A stretch of DNA of 64,000 nt. Source: Platycnemis pennipes (taxonomy: Eukaryota > Arthropoda > Insecta > Odonata > Platycnemididae). Made by a program: the position numbers and the translations under genes. The stretch is from positions 161,774,688-161,838,687 of the forward strand of contig OW121848.1 in assembly GCA_933228895.1 (NCBI GenBank). Direction: 5' to 3'. This document shows, piece by piece, positions 13,301 to 28,300 of this stretch (position 1 is its first letter; every line of letters begins with the position of its first letter). The notes under the pieces were generated by a model. It ran no database searches, was not told the DNA's origin, and saw only the letters and a program-made list of their open reading frames with translations.

Positions 13301-16300
13301 TTTCAAACACACAGAAGTCTCTGCTCGGCTTACTTTGTCGCTAGCCTCCTCAAAATCTGCATTTGTTATGTGTACACACTTATCCTGCATTACGTCATTA
13401 GCAACAACTTGCTGTGATGAAAGTTAGATATTTTAACTCTAAATTTGCCCTTGGAAACTTGTCACATGGTTTAAAATTGTCTCGTATAAAAATGAAGTTT
13501 TGCATGTCGATCTATGATTGTCTGAAACTACTTTAAAGTTGTTGTGCAATTTAACTTTTCATGAACAAAATATGTAAGTTATTTTGTTTTTCCGAAAGTA
13601 CATTCCACTAGTAATTCAATTGAATTACTTGTGTTTTTGCACTTAAAATGGTGCCATTTTATATTCTCCATTTCCTCATGGGTCAAAGTGAAAATATTAT
13701 CTCTCTTAGGGCTAACCTTCTTCCTGGGGTAATTGTGAGAAATGTGGAGGGTAATTCAATAAAATGTTACACCTTAGGAAAAAAACATTATGAAGCAATT
13801 GTTGTATATATCCATGCATGGTTTTTTTAACATTATTTAAGTTGAAATAATTAATAATGACACTATTTATGACATCGACTGAAAAATATGTTATTAATTT
13901 CATAAAGTTGAACAATATTTTTTTATTGGGCTGACACCAAGAGGGTTAATCCTCTTAATTTCATCATTCATTCAGTGAATGAGAATGGTGGTGAAATCAA
14001 AATCCAATGGATGCTTGATTAAATAATCTGGCATTAATGTCTTAACAATCTGACTGTAGAACGTACATGGGTCATGCATTGCCTTAATTTAAATGTCACC
14101 TTCCAGTGAAGCTTATTTTCTGCATGTAAATTTTCAGGTTACAGTTTTACGGAAAATGATCGTGGATATTCAACGAATGAAACTGAAGTTGGGAAAAACC
14201 TTTATGCTGCACTTTTGCAGTTTTTCCAGTTGTTCCCTGATCTGCAAAGCAATGACTTTTTCGTCACTGGGGAGTCATATGCTGGTAAGTTTGTTCTAAA
14301 TTCATATGCATCTTTTTTCTTTCAAAGAAGTTTTATTCATCTTTATTTGTACTCCAAATTTTATTCCTGGTCTGAATTTTACAGGCAAGTATGTTCCTGC
14401 TGTTTCCTATACAATACACCAAGAAAATCCTAAGGCAAATCTTCGCATTAACTTCAAAGGTATTGTACTATAATTGCTACTTCATATAGGTATTGATATA
14501 TTTTTTCCACTGTTTTGTCTGCATGTATTTTGTCTATGGATGAGTTTAGCCAGTTTTGGATTCTGGGTTTTCAAAATAAGGGATGTAATGACAAATTTCT
14601 ATGTAGAAGTTATCCATGCACTTAATGTCCTGCGAGGCTTGCCACTCTAGACCAGATAGTGGTCCAGAGGTTGTGATTGAAATACCAAACAGCTGTGAGA
14701 AGAGAGATTATTTAGAGAGATGGGTAATCTCATAAGAAGTGTGGAGTAATAGGGTGCAGAATATTTGTAGCATCAATTTGTACGTTACCTCAAGACAATA
14801 AGCAGCATTCTGCCTACAGTAAGTTGACCCTATGCTTCGTTTGCTGAACATTGTGAGATCATTTAAGAGAGATGCTAATAATGATTGGCCGGGAATATTT
14901 TATAATTATTTATTGCTATCGATTATTAATGTCCCTATTCATGGAGTAACCCTGAACTGAAATGCATTTTCTGAATAGTTAACATTCATCACTCCATAAC
15001 ATCCAATTTTTTTCTTTTTTTCTCTTCTGTTTACTCTTGCATATTTTGAATTTTTTTGAAGCTTGTGTCCAATTTTCAGTGTTTACGTGTCCCTTGCATG
15101 GAGCGATATTCCTTATGAAGCTCTTTAACAACATTTTCCTGACATTTTTGGTGCAAGTTCTCATCTAAATTTTTTTTGCTTTTAAGTGCCGGTTTAGTCA
15201 ATTTATTTTTGTGACATAGAGCATAAAATTATTATTATGCCCACCTTCATCCATCTAGGTTGAATATTTGTTCAGATTATTCAATATATGTACCCATTAA
15301 GTCCATGCAGTGATGCCAAAAGTAGCAGTGCATGTAGTTATTGTTTAGGCTGACTGTCATGTTCTCCATAATTTATATTCAGCCAGTTTTATTGCTCTGC
15401 TTAACACATTTCATATGGCAGTGTTTAAATACCACATACCCCTCGTTTCCGGCAGAAATTCAAACGATGCGTCTTTTAAATGCAGTTTATTGTTTAAAAT
15501 GTTAGAACTCCTATTTTATTGATTATTTAAATTGAAATTTTTTTTAAACTTACTTACCAACAAAGTCAGTAGTCCTTCCTGGCATGGTACAGCAGAAAAC
15601 AGCTACCTTTATGCAGTGGTACATGGCAAATATTACACAAATAGCGAGTTTCTCATCTAACTTTTTAGAATGCGCACACTTTACACACCCGCGTGTGATA
15701 CTTCTTTTTCCCTTTCTCCACTATGGGCTCGAGATGATGCGTTGCTGAGTCCCCTGAGAGTTTTATCTTGCCGCATGACCCACCCATTTCTTGGCCTCTC
15801 ACTGCTCTCTGTCCAGTCCTTTGTTATCCTGAGAAGAAATTGTTTGAATCTCATTTTGTTCTCATTATTTAGCATTTTATAGACATGAAAGGAGTTGAAG
15901 AGGACATAGCTGATCAGCCACAACATGACTTTATTCCACCACTTCTTTGTTTTTATAAGTATCGTGTTGTATGATAAATACGTATCTGCTTTATCAACAC
16001 CCTTCATACATTCATTATACTTGACAATGCAATTCTTCACTGCAAGTCCATTTTTAAAAATTTATTTTAGTTTTTTTTACTCATACTAGGATCATGGTCA
16101 TGGATGAATGGTCATGGTCATCCTAGCGTCTCTTTTATCCTTGCAGTTTAAGAGCAGGACTTGCCCATTTCGGCAATAGGTGTATTCTCCTGTATTCAAA
16201 TTTTTCATTCTTTTTTTTTATAAATTCTGGAAGTAAATGTTCACTCTAATTGTTCCACATGCTTGTTTTCATGGGAGGAAGAGTTTCTGCTATTTTTACA

Positions 16301-19300
16301 CTATTATAATAATTGTCCTGATAGATGTAATGCCACTGGCCAATGCTAGGCTACAAGACTGATTTGATAGTTTCTCACAGTTTTTATCCTGTGCTTCATA
16401 AATCTCTGAGTTAGAAATAGGTATTACCTGAATCACTTTCACTCATCATGCGAACAAGTAGTCTATATTTGACAATATTAGCTGGGTTGCACATGCGGAA
16501 TTTGTCTTACCCTCCAAGGAACATTGCTTCATCTAACGATAACTCTGGTTTGGGCGTATAAACTGTCTGAAAATTTTCCACAATGCAGTCCAAAACTGGT
16601 CAGATTTTGAAGTCTGTCAGCTGTTTTATATGAAAACAAATGGTTATGGTTGAAATACCATGCTTTTCAAATATTCTCCAATCTGTTATTAGACAGCTCC
16701 ACGACATCGGAGATGCTTTATAAACAATTTGGTCTGTCTCGTACACCAGGTGTGCCTTCAAATTTCTGTAATTTGATTTTTACATCTTGTGATTCCCATG
16801 CACGGAAATCCTTACTGTAATGGTCTCCATAATCATTATTTTCTGAAGACTCAGTGTCTCTAACAAAGAAAGGTCGAGCTTCCCTTATGCTAATGTCTAT
16901 GTAAACAATCAGCTCATTTCTGAAAAATCCTTTTCAGTAGGCTTCTTTCACTAATTTCATCTCAAATATTTGTATCCATGATGTTGATGATTCAATTTCA
17001 ACACATTGTATACTGAGGTTTTTAGAGCTCTTTTAACCCTCCATGCAGGTAATTTTAAAGCTCAGTTTTTTAATATCATGAACTGAGACACAAATAAGTA
17101 AAAATTCCATAGATTCCTTAACAACTATTTAAACAAATAGAAATTTAAAATAAATGTTCGTAGGTAATCTTAATTTGTCTTATTTGTGTGATACTTCATG
17201 AAACCTTTTCCTTCGTGGAACACTGCAACTTGAGCTCACTGCATCATCTCTTTCCTAATTTTTCTTCAAGTAAACCCTTGGTCTGGTATTTTTTTCTCCC
17301 TTTCCTTCACCAGATGATGCTCACTAGGTCTCTGGATAGCTGATGTGTGTGATTCCATGAAGGGACACACACTGTCACCTTACTGTTAGAATGGGATTGG
17401 GTTGTTGCGGTGGCTATAGTACTGGCCTCCTATCCCAAGGTCCTTGGGATTAATGCCGGCCAAGGTGGATTTTTCATTGGTGTATCAGTGCATACGTGAG
17501 TACTTTGTGTAGGGCATTCGAGTTCAGTACTCCATCCGTCAAATGGGACGTTAAGCTGTGATTCCCTTGGCATCTTTCGTTAACAGCAGGTTGATGCCTA
17601 TGCCGAGTTTCTCTCCATCCTTCCTCAGTTTCCTTAAAAATTTCTACCTTTACCCAGTTACTCAGCTCGTCTCTCTGAAGGTTTTAGTTGTTGGCCGCCT
17701 CCCCCAGATATAACTAGAGCTTATTATCACAGAGTCACCAGGGAAAGACTCACCTGGCTCCTCTGCACTCCATGTCAATTCATTTGCCATCTGGGGCCAC
17801 CAGTCTTTGAACCATATACTGAGTTGATGACATATGCTGTATGATTTACTTAGTGTCTTCCAAACTCAAAAAGCAATTAAAAGAGTGCATTTTATAACCT
17901 ACAGCAATACTATCCTCCACCATTTTCATATTTTTCTCCTAATTCAGGTTTGCCATCTATGTAATGGCATTTGCTGGTCCGGAACTACTTTACACCCCTT
18001 CTGATATTTGCCCCTAATAATATCTAGCCCATAATTCACTGGCTGTGGTGCCTGTTGAAATATAACTGGAGGGAGAAAAATAAAATTTATTCATTGTAGT
18101 AACAAATTTTAACATTTTTACACAATGCCTAACTTGTGTATTGGAGCTACCCAAGTCTCAAGGTCTGTATGAAACCAATAGAAGAAAAACACTGTTAAGT
18201 TTAAGGCTATGCGAGCAATTTAGAGAAACATTGAGAGTAAGTACTAAACCGGTTGAAAGATAAAGAAGGTTTAAAGTTTTCAGGCGAAAAAGAAAAAAAA
18301 ATGTTGTGTTATCTGTTACCACCTTCTGTATTGATCCCTGAACTTCATTACAATGACCTTCCTACAGATATGTATTAATGCCTTTTTGCCACTGGGGTTA
18401 GAATTCTATTCATAAAAGCTGGTAATAATTTATCCTATTTATACTGCATACATATCATTCCTTTGCATATATTTGAATTTTTCATTTTGTGCATATTTAA
18501 GGTACAATTTTTTTTTACTTTACTGCACATATTTTTGTTGAAATTCATTCACCATTCTCACTGATAATGTTTGTGCCAGTTGATGACATTCTTGCAAGGG
18601 TTGCAATACAATTCCTCGAGTCGCATTTTGGGTGAAATAGAGTAGTCGAGAGAGAAATCCAAAAAACTTTCACAATCTGCTCAACTCTGTAGACTAAATT
18701 CACTCACAAACTCCACTGTGGTATTTATGTAAATTCTCTTAGCTTTACCAGGTGCTTGTCTACCTACTTGAATAGAGAGGCTATCAGTATGCCCGCAACT
18801 TTGTGACAAATAAAATGGCTGATCTCGCTTCTCTAATTAGCTGCAATATCACCTTCTAATATGCCTTCTAATATCCTGGCGAAAAGCACAATGCAGTCAA
18901 AGACATCCCTCTGTGTCAAACTGTTTTAACACCAACGATGTTTTCGGAGACAAGAATGGCAAAGGCTTTATCTGATGGTACCCAATGAAATTCAACGGGA
19001 GTGAGATGAATCAAATTTTCACACAATATTAAGAAAATTTTAACATCTCTCGTAAATTACGATACCTAGCTTGTGCATTGCAGCTATCTATGGCTCAAGG
19101 TCTGTAACGAAACCATAAATGTAATTTAACCCTCTGAGTGCCACCAATTTTTTGATGGGTTCTGCCAGAAGAATCATGGGTATTTTGCTAATTAGAGGCC
19201 TTAATTCAAAAAATCATTATTTGATTATTTATTACTATTATTACATTATTTCTTCTGTATTTGTTAATTGAAAACTTCTTTCGTATTGAATGTGAAAAAG

Positions 19301-22300
19301 AAATCCACTGTATATTTCAATGACACTCATTTGTTATAGTTTAACATTAAATTTACAAGATTGATGATTTAATTTTCCAATTTTGACCAAAAAAGCAAGG
19401 AATAATATCAGATTTTTCAAATGAAACATTGATAAATGAAAAATATCATTTTTTTAATAGGAAATGATTATATAATATCCTAGGAAATTCCACCAATTTT
19501 CAATAAATATTAGAATAATTTCTACTATGCCAATTTCATAATATTCAGGAGAGATTGTCAAAATGGTTGGAGGTATATACGTAGGGGAAACTTTTCCTAG
19601 ACAAGGGAACAGTGCATGTGAAAATGTTATGATACTCGGTATCTAAATAGTAATAACAAGAATTTGTCTGTTATCACTTAGAAAATGTTAGCAATTACAT
19701 TTAAAATTATTGAAAATGCATGCACATACATAGAAAACAATGGCAACATTACAAATTTAATTCCAAATCTAATAGCTAATTATCACATTATTCACAAATA
19801 TGATGAGGGAGACAAATTCTGTGTAGAACTTATCACATTTGACACAAACAGTTCTATCTATAGGCAAGTTCTATACGTCTTTCCTACTGGATGCAACACA
19901 AACTTTTCCCCTCCGCCCTGGCAGTTTTCTTTTCCCTCATATTCCTGGCGATACTGTACTTGGGAGTAGACTGACTGGAATTATTCGTTCTATGTAACCA
20001 TTATGGTGAACCTCAATGTTATCTATTATTTTCTACATAGTCTGTACTCTTTATATTTTTCCCAGGATTGTTTGATTTGTAAAAAATGTGAGTATTTAGC
20101 GCCACTCAAGGAACTACATTGAAGACAACTTTCTTCCAGTATTTCAGTTTTCTTCTTTCATCTAAATACACGTACTACATCATATCCAAAGAATCTTGCC
20201 GCCCATGTTCAATTGTATTGTTCAATGATTTGTGGCCTTTTCTTTGGAAATACTTGAACCTTGTGAAAGACTAAATTAGCTATCGAGTTAGTGGAAAGTA
20301 ATGAAACTGGGTTTTTTTATGATTTCTTTTCTTGATATCCAAGAATAAGAGGCTCGTTACATCTAAAATAACTACACCACATTTTTCATTGAAAGGTTAA
20401 GGTATTCTTTTCCTATTATGTCTCAATGTACCTGTTAAAAATGCAAATATTTTTAAACAGAACATGAGAAAAATCTATACTGGTGAAAAAATTGTTCGCG
20501 ACAACATGATATCCTGTCATAAAATAATTTCCAGCATTCAATACATTTTTCACTATTACATGCCCTTAACCATGTTTTTGTTTCATTTTTTTCACTATTT
20601 ACATTGGTTTTTGCTATTTGATAGCAATAAAATATCTGGCAGTACCTCATGACAGAATCACATAGCCTGTCTCTTCTTAGAAAGAATTACTATGCTTTCA
20701 TCGGAGTCTGATAGCACTTCCCCTTCACTATTGTCTCGATGAAAATGAGTGCTGCCTTCACTTCACACAGCTGTCATCAGTATTGCTGAGCAATTTTTTA
20801 TATTCAACTAATCTGTCATCGTCAACACCTGGTGCAAATTCATTTCTAGAAGTTGATGCCATACATTAGGTAAAAGGGTTATTTCAATTTCGAAACGCCA
20901 CTGGGTCAAAACATGACCACAAATCCACTCGCCACTAAATGATACTGGCTACATGAACAAAATTCTGGGATTTATAGAGGTGACGACATTTCATTGTGTA
21001 AACAACAGCAAGAGAGGCACACATTTTACTTTTGTGCTCAACATCATCTCTCAATTACTACTGCTGTAGCTACTATGATAATGAGGTTGACAATCGGAGC
21101 CACATTGCTGACTCAACACCACAGCTGACTGAACACACCAACTGTGAGAGATGGTAGCAATCACTTAGTATCTTTTCTTCTGCTTTGGTTGCTAAAAATC
21201 AAAGACAGTGGAGCAGCAACAAACTATCTCATTAGAACACAACAGAGCAGAGAGAGGATGTAGTACAAATTTAGCACAATATTTACTACCAAATATGTTT
21301 GGTTGTGTATATGTGCACTCTCCACTGTTTATTTGATGTATAATTATATTAGTTTTTATTTTTTGACTTTCTACTGTCATTACTGTTAGACTTCATTTGG
21401 GTTCCTCACCACCTTTGTCCATCTCAATAGACGACCATTTTGCTAACGTTGCAGCTCTCTTCCACATATCCCGGTTTGGTTCCATTAGAAAAATCTTCAA
21501 ATCATGTCGTAATCACATGCATTTCGTAGCTCAGATCTTTTACTGGCAAAGAGATCACGAGGGTAAATATTTCATCTTTCTGTCATTAGTGGTGCTGTTT
21601 ACTGCCCTGCTATGTTCAATTTCTTCCATAAAATGGAGCGCGTAACAAATGAGGCCAAAAAGAGTTTTATAGAGACTGGTATGTATGACTAAATGTCATA
21701 GAAGTGAATTTAATTTTTTAATCTATCACATTCTAATCTGTATCTAACAAAAGCAGCAGGAAAACATCATGGTGTGAATACGGGGCTCTACATGTGTTGG
21801 AGTTATAGAAAATTGGGTAAAAATGTTGAAATCTTAGGAAAAGATAAATTCCGGTAATGCAAATACGAGGTTTTATATGTATATATAGTATAGTAATACA
21901 TGTATACATATGTTATTTATAATCATGGTAAACAGTTGTAATATAATGTGAGTAACGGCATTAAACCATATACAGTAGAAGTCTATAAAGAGAGGGCTCC
22001 CTGGAGTCATAAATTCACTCACTGTATTGAACTCTCATTATTACTGAAGATGTTTCAATAATCTTTCCACAGCCAGTCCCTACAACTTTAACACTAGTTT
22101 AACCAACATTTAAGGTGTTTTGGGTGAATGGTCTAAAGATTCCATTGAGGTAGCTATTAAAAATATTTTCACCTAATGGTATTACCCCATGGTTGTATAT
22201 ACATAGTTCCATACAAAGGGATCAAGTTAATGTGGTGGCTGGAGTACTGGCCTCCCATCCCGAGGGTCTGCGTTTGATTCCCAGCAGTGGCAGATTTTTC

Positions 22301-25300
22301 AGTGGAAAACCGGTCCCCACTTGAGTGCCTAGTGGAGGGCATATCAAGTTCACTACTCAGTTCGTCGGATGGGAAGTTAAGCTTCACCTTGGCACCTGTC
22401 GTTATGAGTAGGCTAATGCCGATGACGGGTTTCTAATTGGTGCAAAAGACCTTAACTGTTAATTGCCTCCCCTGAACAACATAACAAAGTTCCATACAAA
22501 CACTGGGCAGGTAACCTTCTCCGGGGTAGAGGCAGAAATGGAAGAGATCCTTTTCAATTGCTATAAATTTGTCTCTGAAAACAGCTAGCTTAAGTTGTCA
22601 GAATCCTGCTTCTACTTGTGTTGTATCATAATCAGTCGGAATCACAGACTCCAATATCATCAGAATTTACAGGTATACCCATATCAGTAATTAATAGTCA
22701 TTGACAGCAATAATTTCATCATCATCATCATTGGTCAACAATCCTAAAATTGGTTTGATGCAGGTTTCCACTCTATTCTTCTGTCGGCCAACCTTTTCAT
22801 TGTGACGTAATTATTCTCTTTTACATCCCTCACAACCTCTTCCATGTATCTCATGCAAAGCCTGCCTTTTCCAATCTTCCCTTTCACTTTTCCCTCGATG
22901 ATTGTCTTCATCAGGCCATCATGTCCCAAGATATGGCCGATTAAGTTGTCCTGTCTTCTTTTTAGAGTTGTCAGCAGACTTCTCTTTTCTCCCACTCTTC
23001 TTAAGACTTCCTCGTTACTTACTCGGTCAATCCATTTTATCTTTATCATTCTTGTGTAGCACTACATTTCGAATGCTTCTACCCTTTTCTTCTCCGCTGC
23101 TGTCATCGTCCATGCCTCACTGCCGTAAAGAAACATGCTCCAGATGTATGTTCGGATGAATTGTTTCCTTACTTCTACACTTGTATTTCCAGCTGTAAGG
23201 AGATTCTTCTTTTGATAGAACGCCCTCTTTGCCTGAGCTATTCTACTAACTATCTCTTTCTTGCTTTGTCCATCGTTGGTTACTCAGCTTCCAAGGTAAC
23301 AGAACTCTTTCACCTCTTCCAGTTTTTGTTTTCCTAAGTTGTGACATTGGTTTTGGCCTCTTCTTTCTTGCTGCACACCAATATCTTAGTCTTCTTCTTA
23401 TTTATCTTCAGCTGATATCTGGCCATTGTCCTTTTCATGGTTATTGAAATATTTTTCAGATCCCTCTCTATCTGCTATGAGTGCTATGTCATCAGCGAAT
23501 CACAGCATGCTTATTTTTTCCCTGTGGATAGCCACTCCAGAAGACTTCTCTTTGATTTCATTGATGTCTCTCACGATGTAAACATTAAAAATTACGGGAG
23601 GCAGTGCACAGCCTTGTCTCACTCCTTAAATTATTCTTGCCTCTTCACAGCTGGGTCCAGATTTAATCACAGGTACTTGGTTTGTATACATACTCTGGAT
23701 AATTCCCTGGTCATTGTAGGACACTCCAATTCCCTTCAGAATCCCGAGCATCGAATCTCAATCCACATTGTCAAACGTCTTCTATAAATCCACAAATGCA
23801 ATGAATTTCTGCTTGTTCTTCTCCATTATCTTTTCTATGAGCAGTCTAAGGGCCAATATTGCTTCTCATGTACCCTTACTTTTCCTGAATCCGAATTCAT
23901 CTTCTTCCAGGAACTCCTCTGCTTTTCATTCTATTCTTTTGTAGATGATCCTGGTCAATATCTTGGATGCATGTGTCATCAGGCTTATAGTCCTAAAATT
24001 TTCGCATTTTTCTGCTCTCTTCTTTTTGGGAATAGGAATTATGACGTTTTTCTTGAAGTCCATTGGTATTTCTCCTGTTGAGTACATGTCGCGGGTGGTT
24101 TTATAAAGATGATTTTTATGTCTTCTGTCCTGCATTTTCAATTAGTTCTGCTGGAACATCATCAATACTGGAAGCCTTATTTATATGTGGACTATTCTCT
24201 TGATTATTCGAAATCATGATTGTTGAAATCAAGGCCACATGAAAACAGTAGTAAGTTTCAAATACAATTTCACTGAGGTACGTGTAATGTCCTCTACTCT
24301 AATGACTTCTAGTGCCTGCTACTTTTTGATAATAATGCCCTCCCTTCCCACTACTTTTGTATTCATCAATCATACAAAGTTTCTTTGTACTTTCATATTT
24401 CATGCCTTCATACTACTTTCATATCCATCAATCATACAAGGTTGTGCTTTCAGATCTAATAATAATAATATTTATTGTCACATAACAGTTGTCTAATTCA
24501 TATTGGGCTGTAATGAGTAGGTGATTCGTTGAAGATACATGAGGTTCTAAAATATTGATATCACATTAATTTTTCAAACTTACAAGTGCATCTAGAAAAA
24601 TATAAATATATGTACCTAGTTATGTATCACTTAGGATAGTGTCATCATGGTACTCGTAAACAGAGTGGTAAGGTTTATTTAAGAGCACAGTAGAATCCTG
24701 ATTTAAAGTTTTTCAGGGTGGAAAAATTTTAAAAACTAATGCGGTCAAACACTGAGGACCTACCATTTTTTTGAGGTTTTTGAGTCTAATTCGTAGGACC
24801 ATTTTCCATGAATAAAAAGTATAATTTAAAGTCACTAAAAGGTGTAACAAACAATAATGAAAATTATCTATTTAAATGTTCTCCTCCAAAAAATAAATGG
24901 GTTGGAAAACACTCTCCAGGAAAAACTATAAATATAGAATTAAAATCAAATATGATAAACAGGTTGATATTTTAACACGTTAAAGGTGGCGGTCCACTTT
25001 TGGCACGTTTTTATTTAGGATACTATTCTTTTTCAGGGAGTGGGGAGTGCTTTTCCTTCTTTTGTTCAATGACGTCCCAGACTCATCGTCCTCAGCCTCA
25101 TTCTCGCCTTAAAACAATAACTGGTCAATTAGAACTTCCCTAAATACAGTTATTGTAATTGAGCTGTCATTGTTTTTTTAACCCTTTCGCTACGAACGAC
25201 GTTTTAACACAGAGTAAATTTTTTCTACTCAAGCAAATGAATGAACGATGTGTTAAAATGGCACTGACGCTAAGCTAGCCTTAAAAGGAGTGCGTTATAA

Positions 25301-28300
25301 TGGACTCCTTCTCGGGACGCCATAGGTACCCTTTCTCGGTCCCCGGGAGAGGATTATCTCGACCCTTCGAGTCACAGTGCGTGCCCCACTCACAGCAGGG
25401 GTCCACGGTCAATTTCTTGTTGGTGCAGTGGATTAACAAACTTATAAGTTTTTGTGTAGTTGGCAAAGTGAGCATTTTAATTATATTCTTTGTTTAGCTC
25501 TACAACTACAAATTTTAAACAGAGCTCTACCGTTATTTTTAACGTAGTTCATCTGTAAAGGAATCTCGGAACAAATATTTGTTAGTTATTTAGTTGGCTA
25601 GTGAGTTATTTTTTCATGGTTTTATTTAGGTAGGGAGTTATTATTTTTTTAGGTTCAACAACTGAATGTTATTTTTTCATATAAGTTGACGACCATACTT
25701 TTCGTGAGTTTCAATGTTTATTTTTCCCGGTAATTACTAAATCTAATTTAATTATGACAGCTGACTATTTCAGTTCTGTTTTCTTTGGTCATTGGTTTCC
25801 ACCTAAAGAATACAGTGATTCCTGGCAGTCCTTCGAGTACACAAATGTTGAAGGTATAATATTCGCTTCGAAGAATTTCTTATTCCTAAAATCGGGCGAG
25901 TTGGAATTGAAAATAACAGTTCCGGCTTGCATGGTACTATATTAACGTAGATCTAGATAAAAAAAATATGAAACCGGTTTTATCGTGCTATGGTACATTA
26001 GAGCATGAACACAAAATTAGTGTAATAGACTGTGAAACGGACAGACAACAAAAAAGGCCACATTAACAGTAATGGAGAATGTTATTTATGGTTTTTTTTA
26101 CAAATTATTAAGAGTTTTCGATAGCTAGAGTAGCTACTTTTTTATTTATTCTCTAACTTATTAGTCTTAACTTCTAAGTAGTACTAACATCACTTTCAAA
26201 TACGGTCAAATTCATTGACGAGTGCGAAATAAAACGACAAAATTATTTGTTTAACCATTGATATGATTTTTTTGCTAGAGAGCTTAATATTTATGGTAGA
26301 ATTTCGTTTAAAAGCTGTAAAGGCACTGTAAAACTAAAACAATTCGTTTCCAATAAAAGCAATATCAAGGCAGCAGCAAACAATGTTTTTAGCAAAACCA
26401 TTGCATAAACAAATAGTTTGTCCATGACAGCATGCCGTAATGGGAACCCTAAGTGGAAAAGGGTGAAGATTATCTCATCTCGGTGACTGAGAAAAAGGTT
26501 CAACACCCCTCTGGGCCCCAACACAAGATAGGGAAACAGGTGCCTGAGAGGATCCTAGCGTAGTGAAAGCTCCGTATTGGCAATGCAAAGAATATTTTAC
26601 GGCATTCGTAAGGGAAGTAGCATTTTCTGACATGTAGCCCTGTCGCGAAGGGTTAAACAAAATTCCGTGTTAACTACGCTTGTTCCCAGTAGTAGTTCAA
26701 TTGCTATTTTGAGGTTCCACTGTAATGTTTCCTCAGTCAATCCATAGCTTGAGAGCTGATTGGACAAATCGATTGAGCTTTCCCCTTTATTGTACACCAA
26801 TATAGCCAAGGGCTTTTTCACAGTTGACTTTTAGTCCTTATGCTCGGTGGATAGAGTGAATTCATCTCGTCGATCTCTCCATTCCATGATACATATTCCT
26901 ATGCTATTTTCTTTCGCAACAATCTCCCCAACTTACAACTTTTTTTGCATCACATATTCTGGATTTCTTCTCCTGTTATTTCAGTGTGTCCAAAAGAGGT
27001 GAGTCTTTTTGTCGAGCAGAGCATTTGCTAATTCTACGCTAGTATAGTAATTATGTATCAGTAATTGTGGTTTGTCCTTAATTTGTAAATTTTCTGGTAA
27101 TTCAATGACTATTTTAGTTGGTACGGAAACACTTGTATCTTGCTCTCCACCGTAGTACATTTTCATACTCCACGTGTATCATTTATATCAAAGTATAACT
27201 TGAAAATGTTTATTCCTTACTAACGGATTTTTGGTGGAATGTATTGCTCAATTTGAAGACGTACCCTGAAAGGCACTAAAGTCTCGTCCACAGAAAATAT
27301 TTCCCCAGGAGTAAAGAATTTCTGCCACTTTCTAATGAGGGATTTTATTAAGGGCTCTATTTTGTTGCCTCTATTCCCATCCGGGCACTCTTCCTTATTG
27401 CTTAAGTGCCATATCCTCAGTAAGATTTCAAATCAATTGCACGACATAACATTTGAAAGGATGCTGACCAAAAACCCTTCATTTACATAAGTAGTGGCGA
27501 ATTGTTGGCAAATCAGCAAATAGCATATGCCCAACAATGCCAATAAATCTCTTTATTTACTCCTTCATAGTGGGTTCCTAGGAGTGTAGCCTGGATTGCC
27601 GATTATTTCCTTAAGAACTCAAGTGCAACGTTGAGAAAGAAAATAAATTAAGTATACAAAGTCTTCTTCACTGAAAACATCTAAACACCAGTGTGTATAA
27701 AGTATCTCTAACCAGATCGGATCCAATAAAGTATCTATTATTTGGAAGATGAGAAGAATCGATTCATTAACCCTTTCACCGCGATAGTCGACAAAAGTCG
27801 ATCTACAATTATTTCTGCTTCGCCGCGACGATCGACTTTAGTCCACGACCATGAAATAACGTTTACTTTACCCACGACGTTCGACTTAGGTCTTATATGC
27901 TATATCCCCGAATTTGAACTGGACAGTGCTTCTCTCTAGATGGGAAAATGTGAACAAAGTGAACCCTTGCAACGAAACGTGAGTGCTATTCTTGCCGTGA
28001 TGCCGTCAGCGCCGTGACCACGCCGTAGAAGTGTATGCGAGTGTTTGGCGATAGAAGCCAGCATCGCAGTTCACCGATACGTTTTCTTTTCTTTTACTTA
28101 TATTTAATCAATCGGTAAGTTTCATTTGTAGTAGTATTAAGTATTGAAGTGATGGCTACTTGGCGATTGATGATCTGAAGTGGCAAATGGCCATATATTT
28201 CATGCAATCTCCGATCTTTGTTCGATGATTACATTTATACTTCTTTCATTTTTATCTTCATATCAGTTTTTCCTACTCTTTTCTACACGCGTCTTTATTT

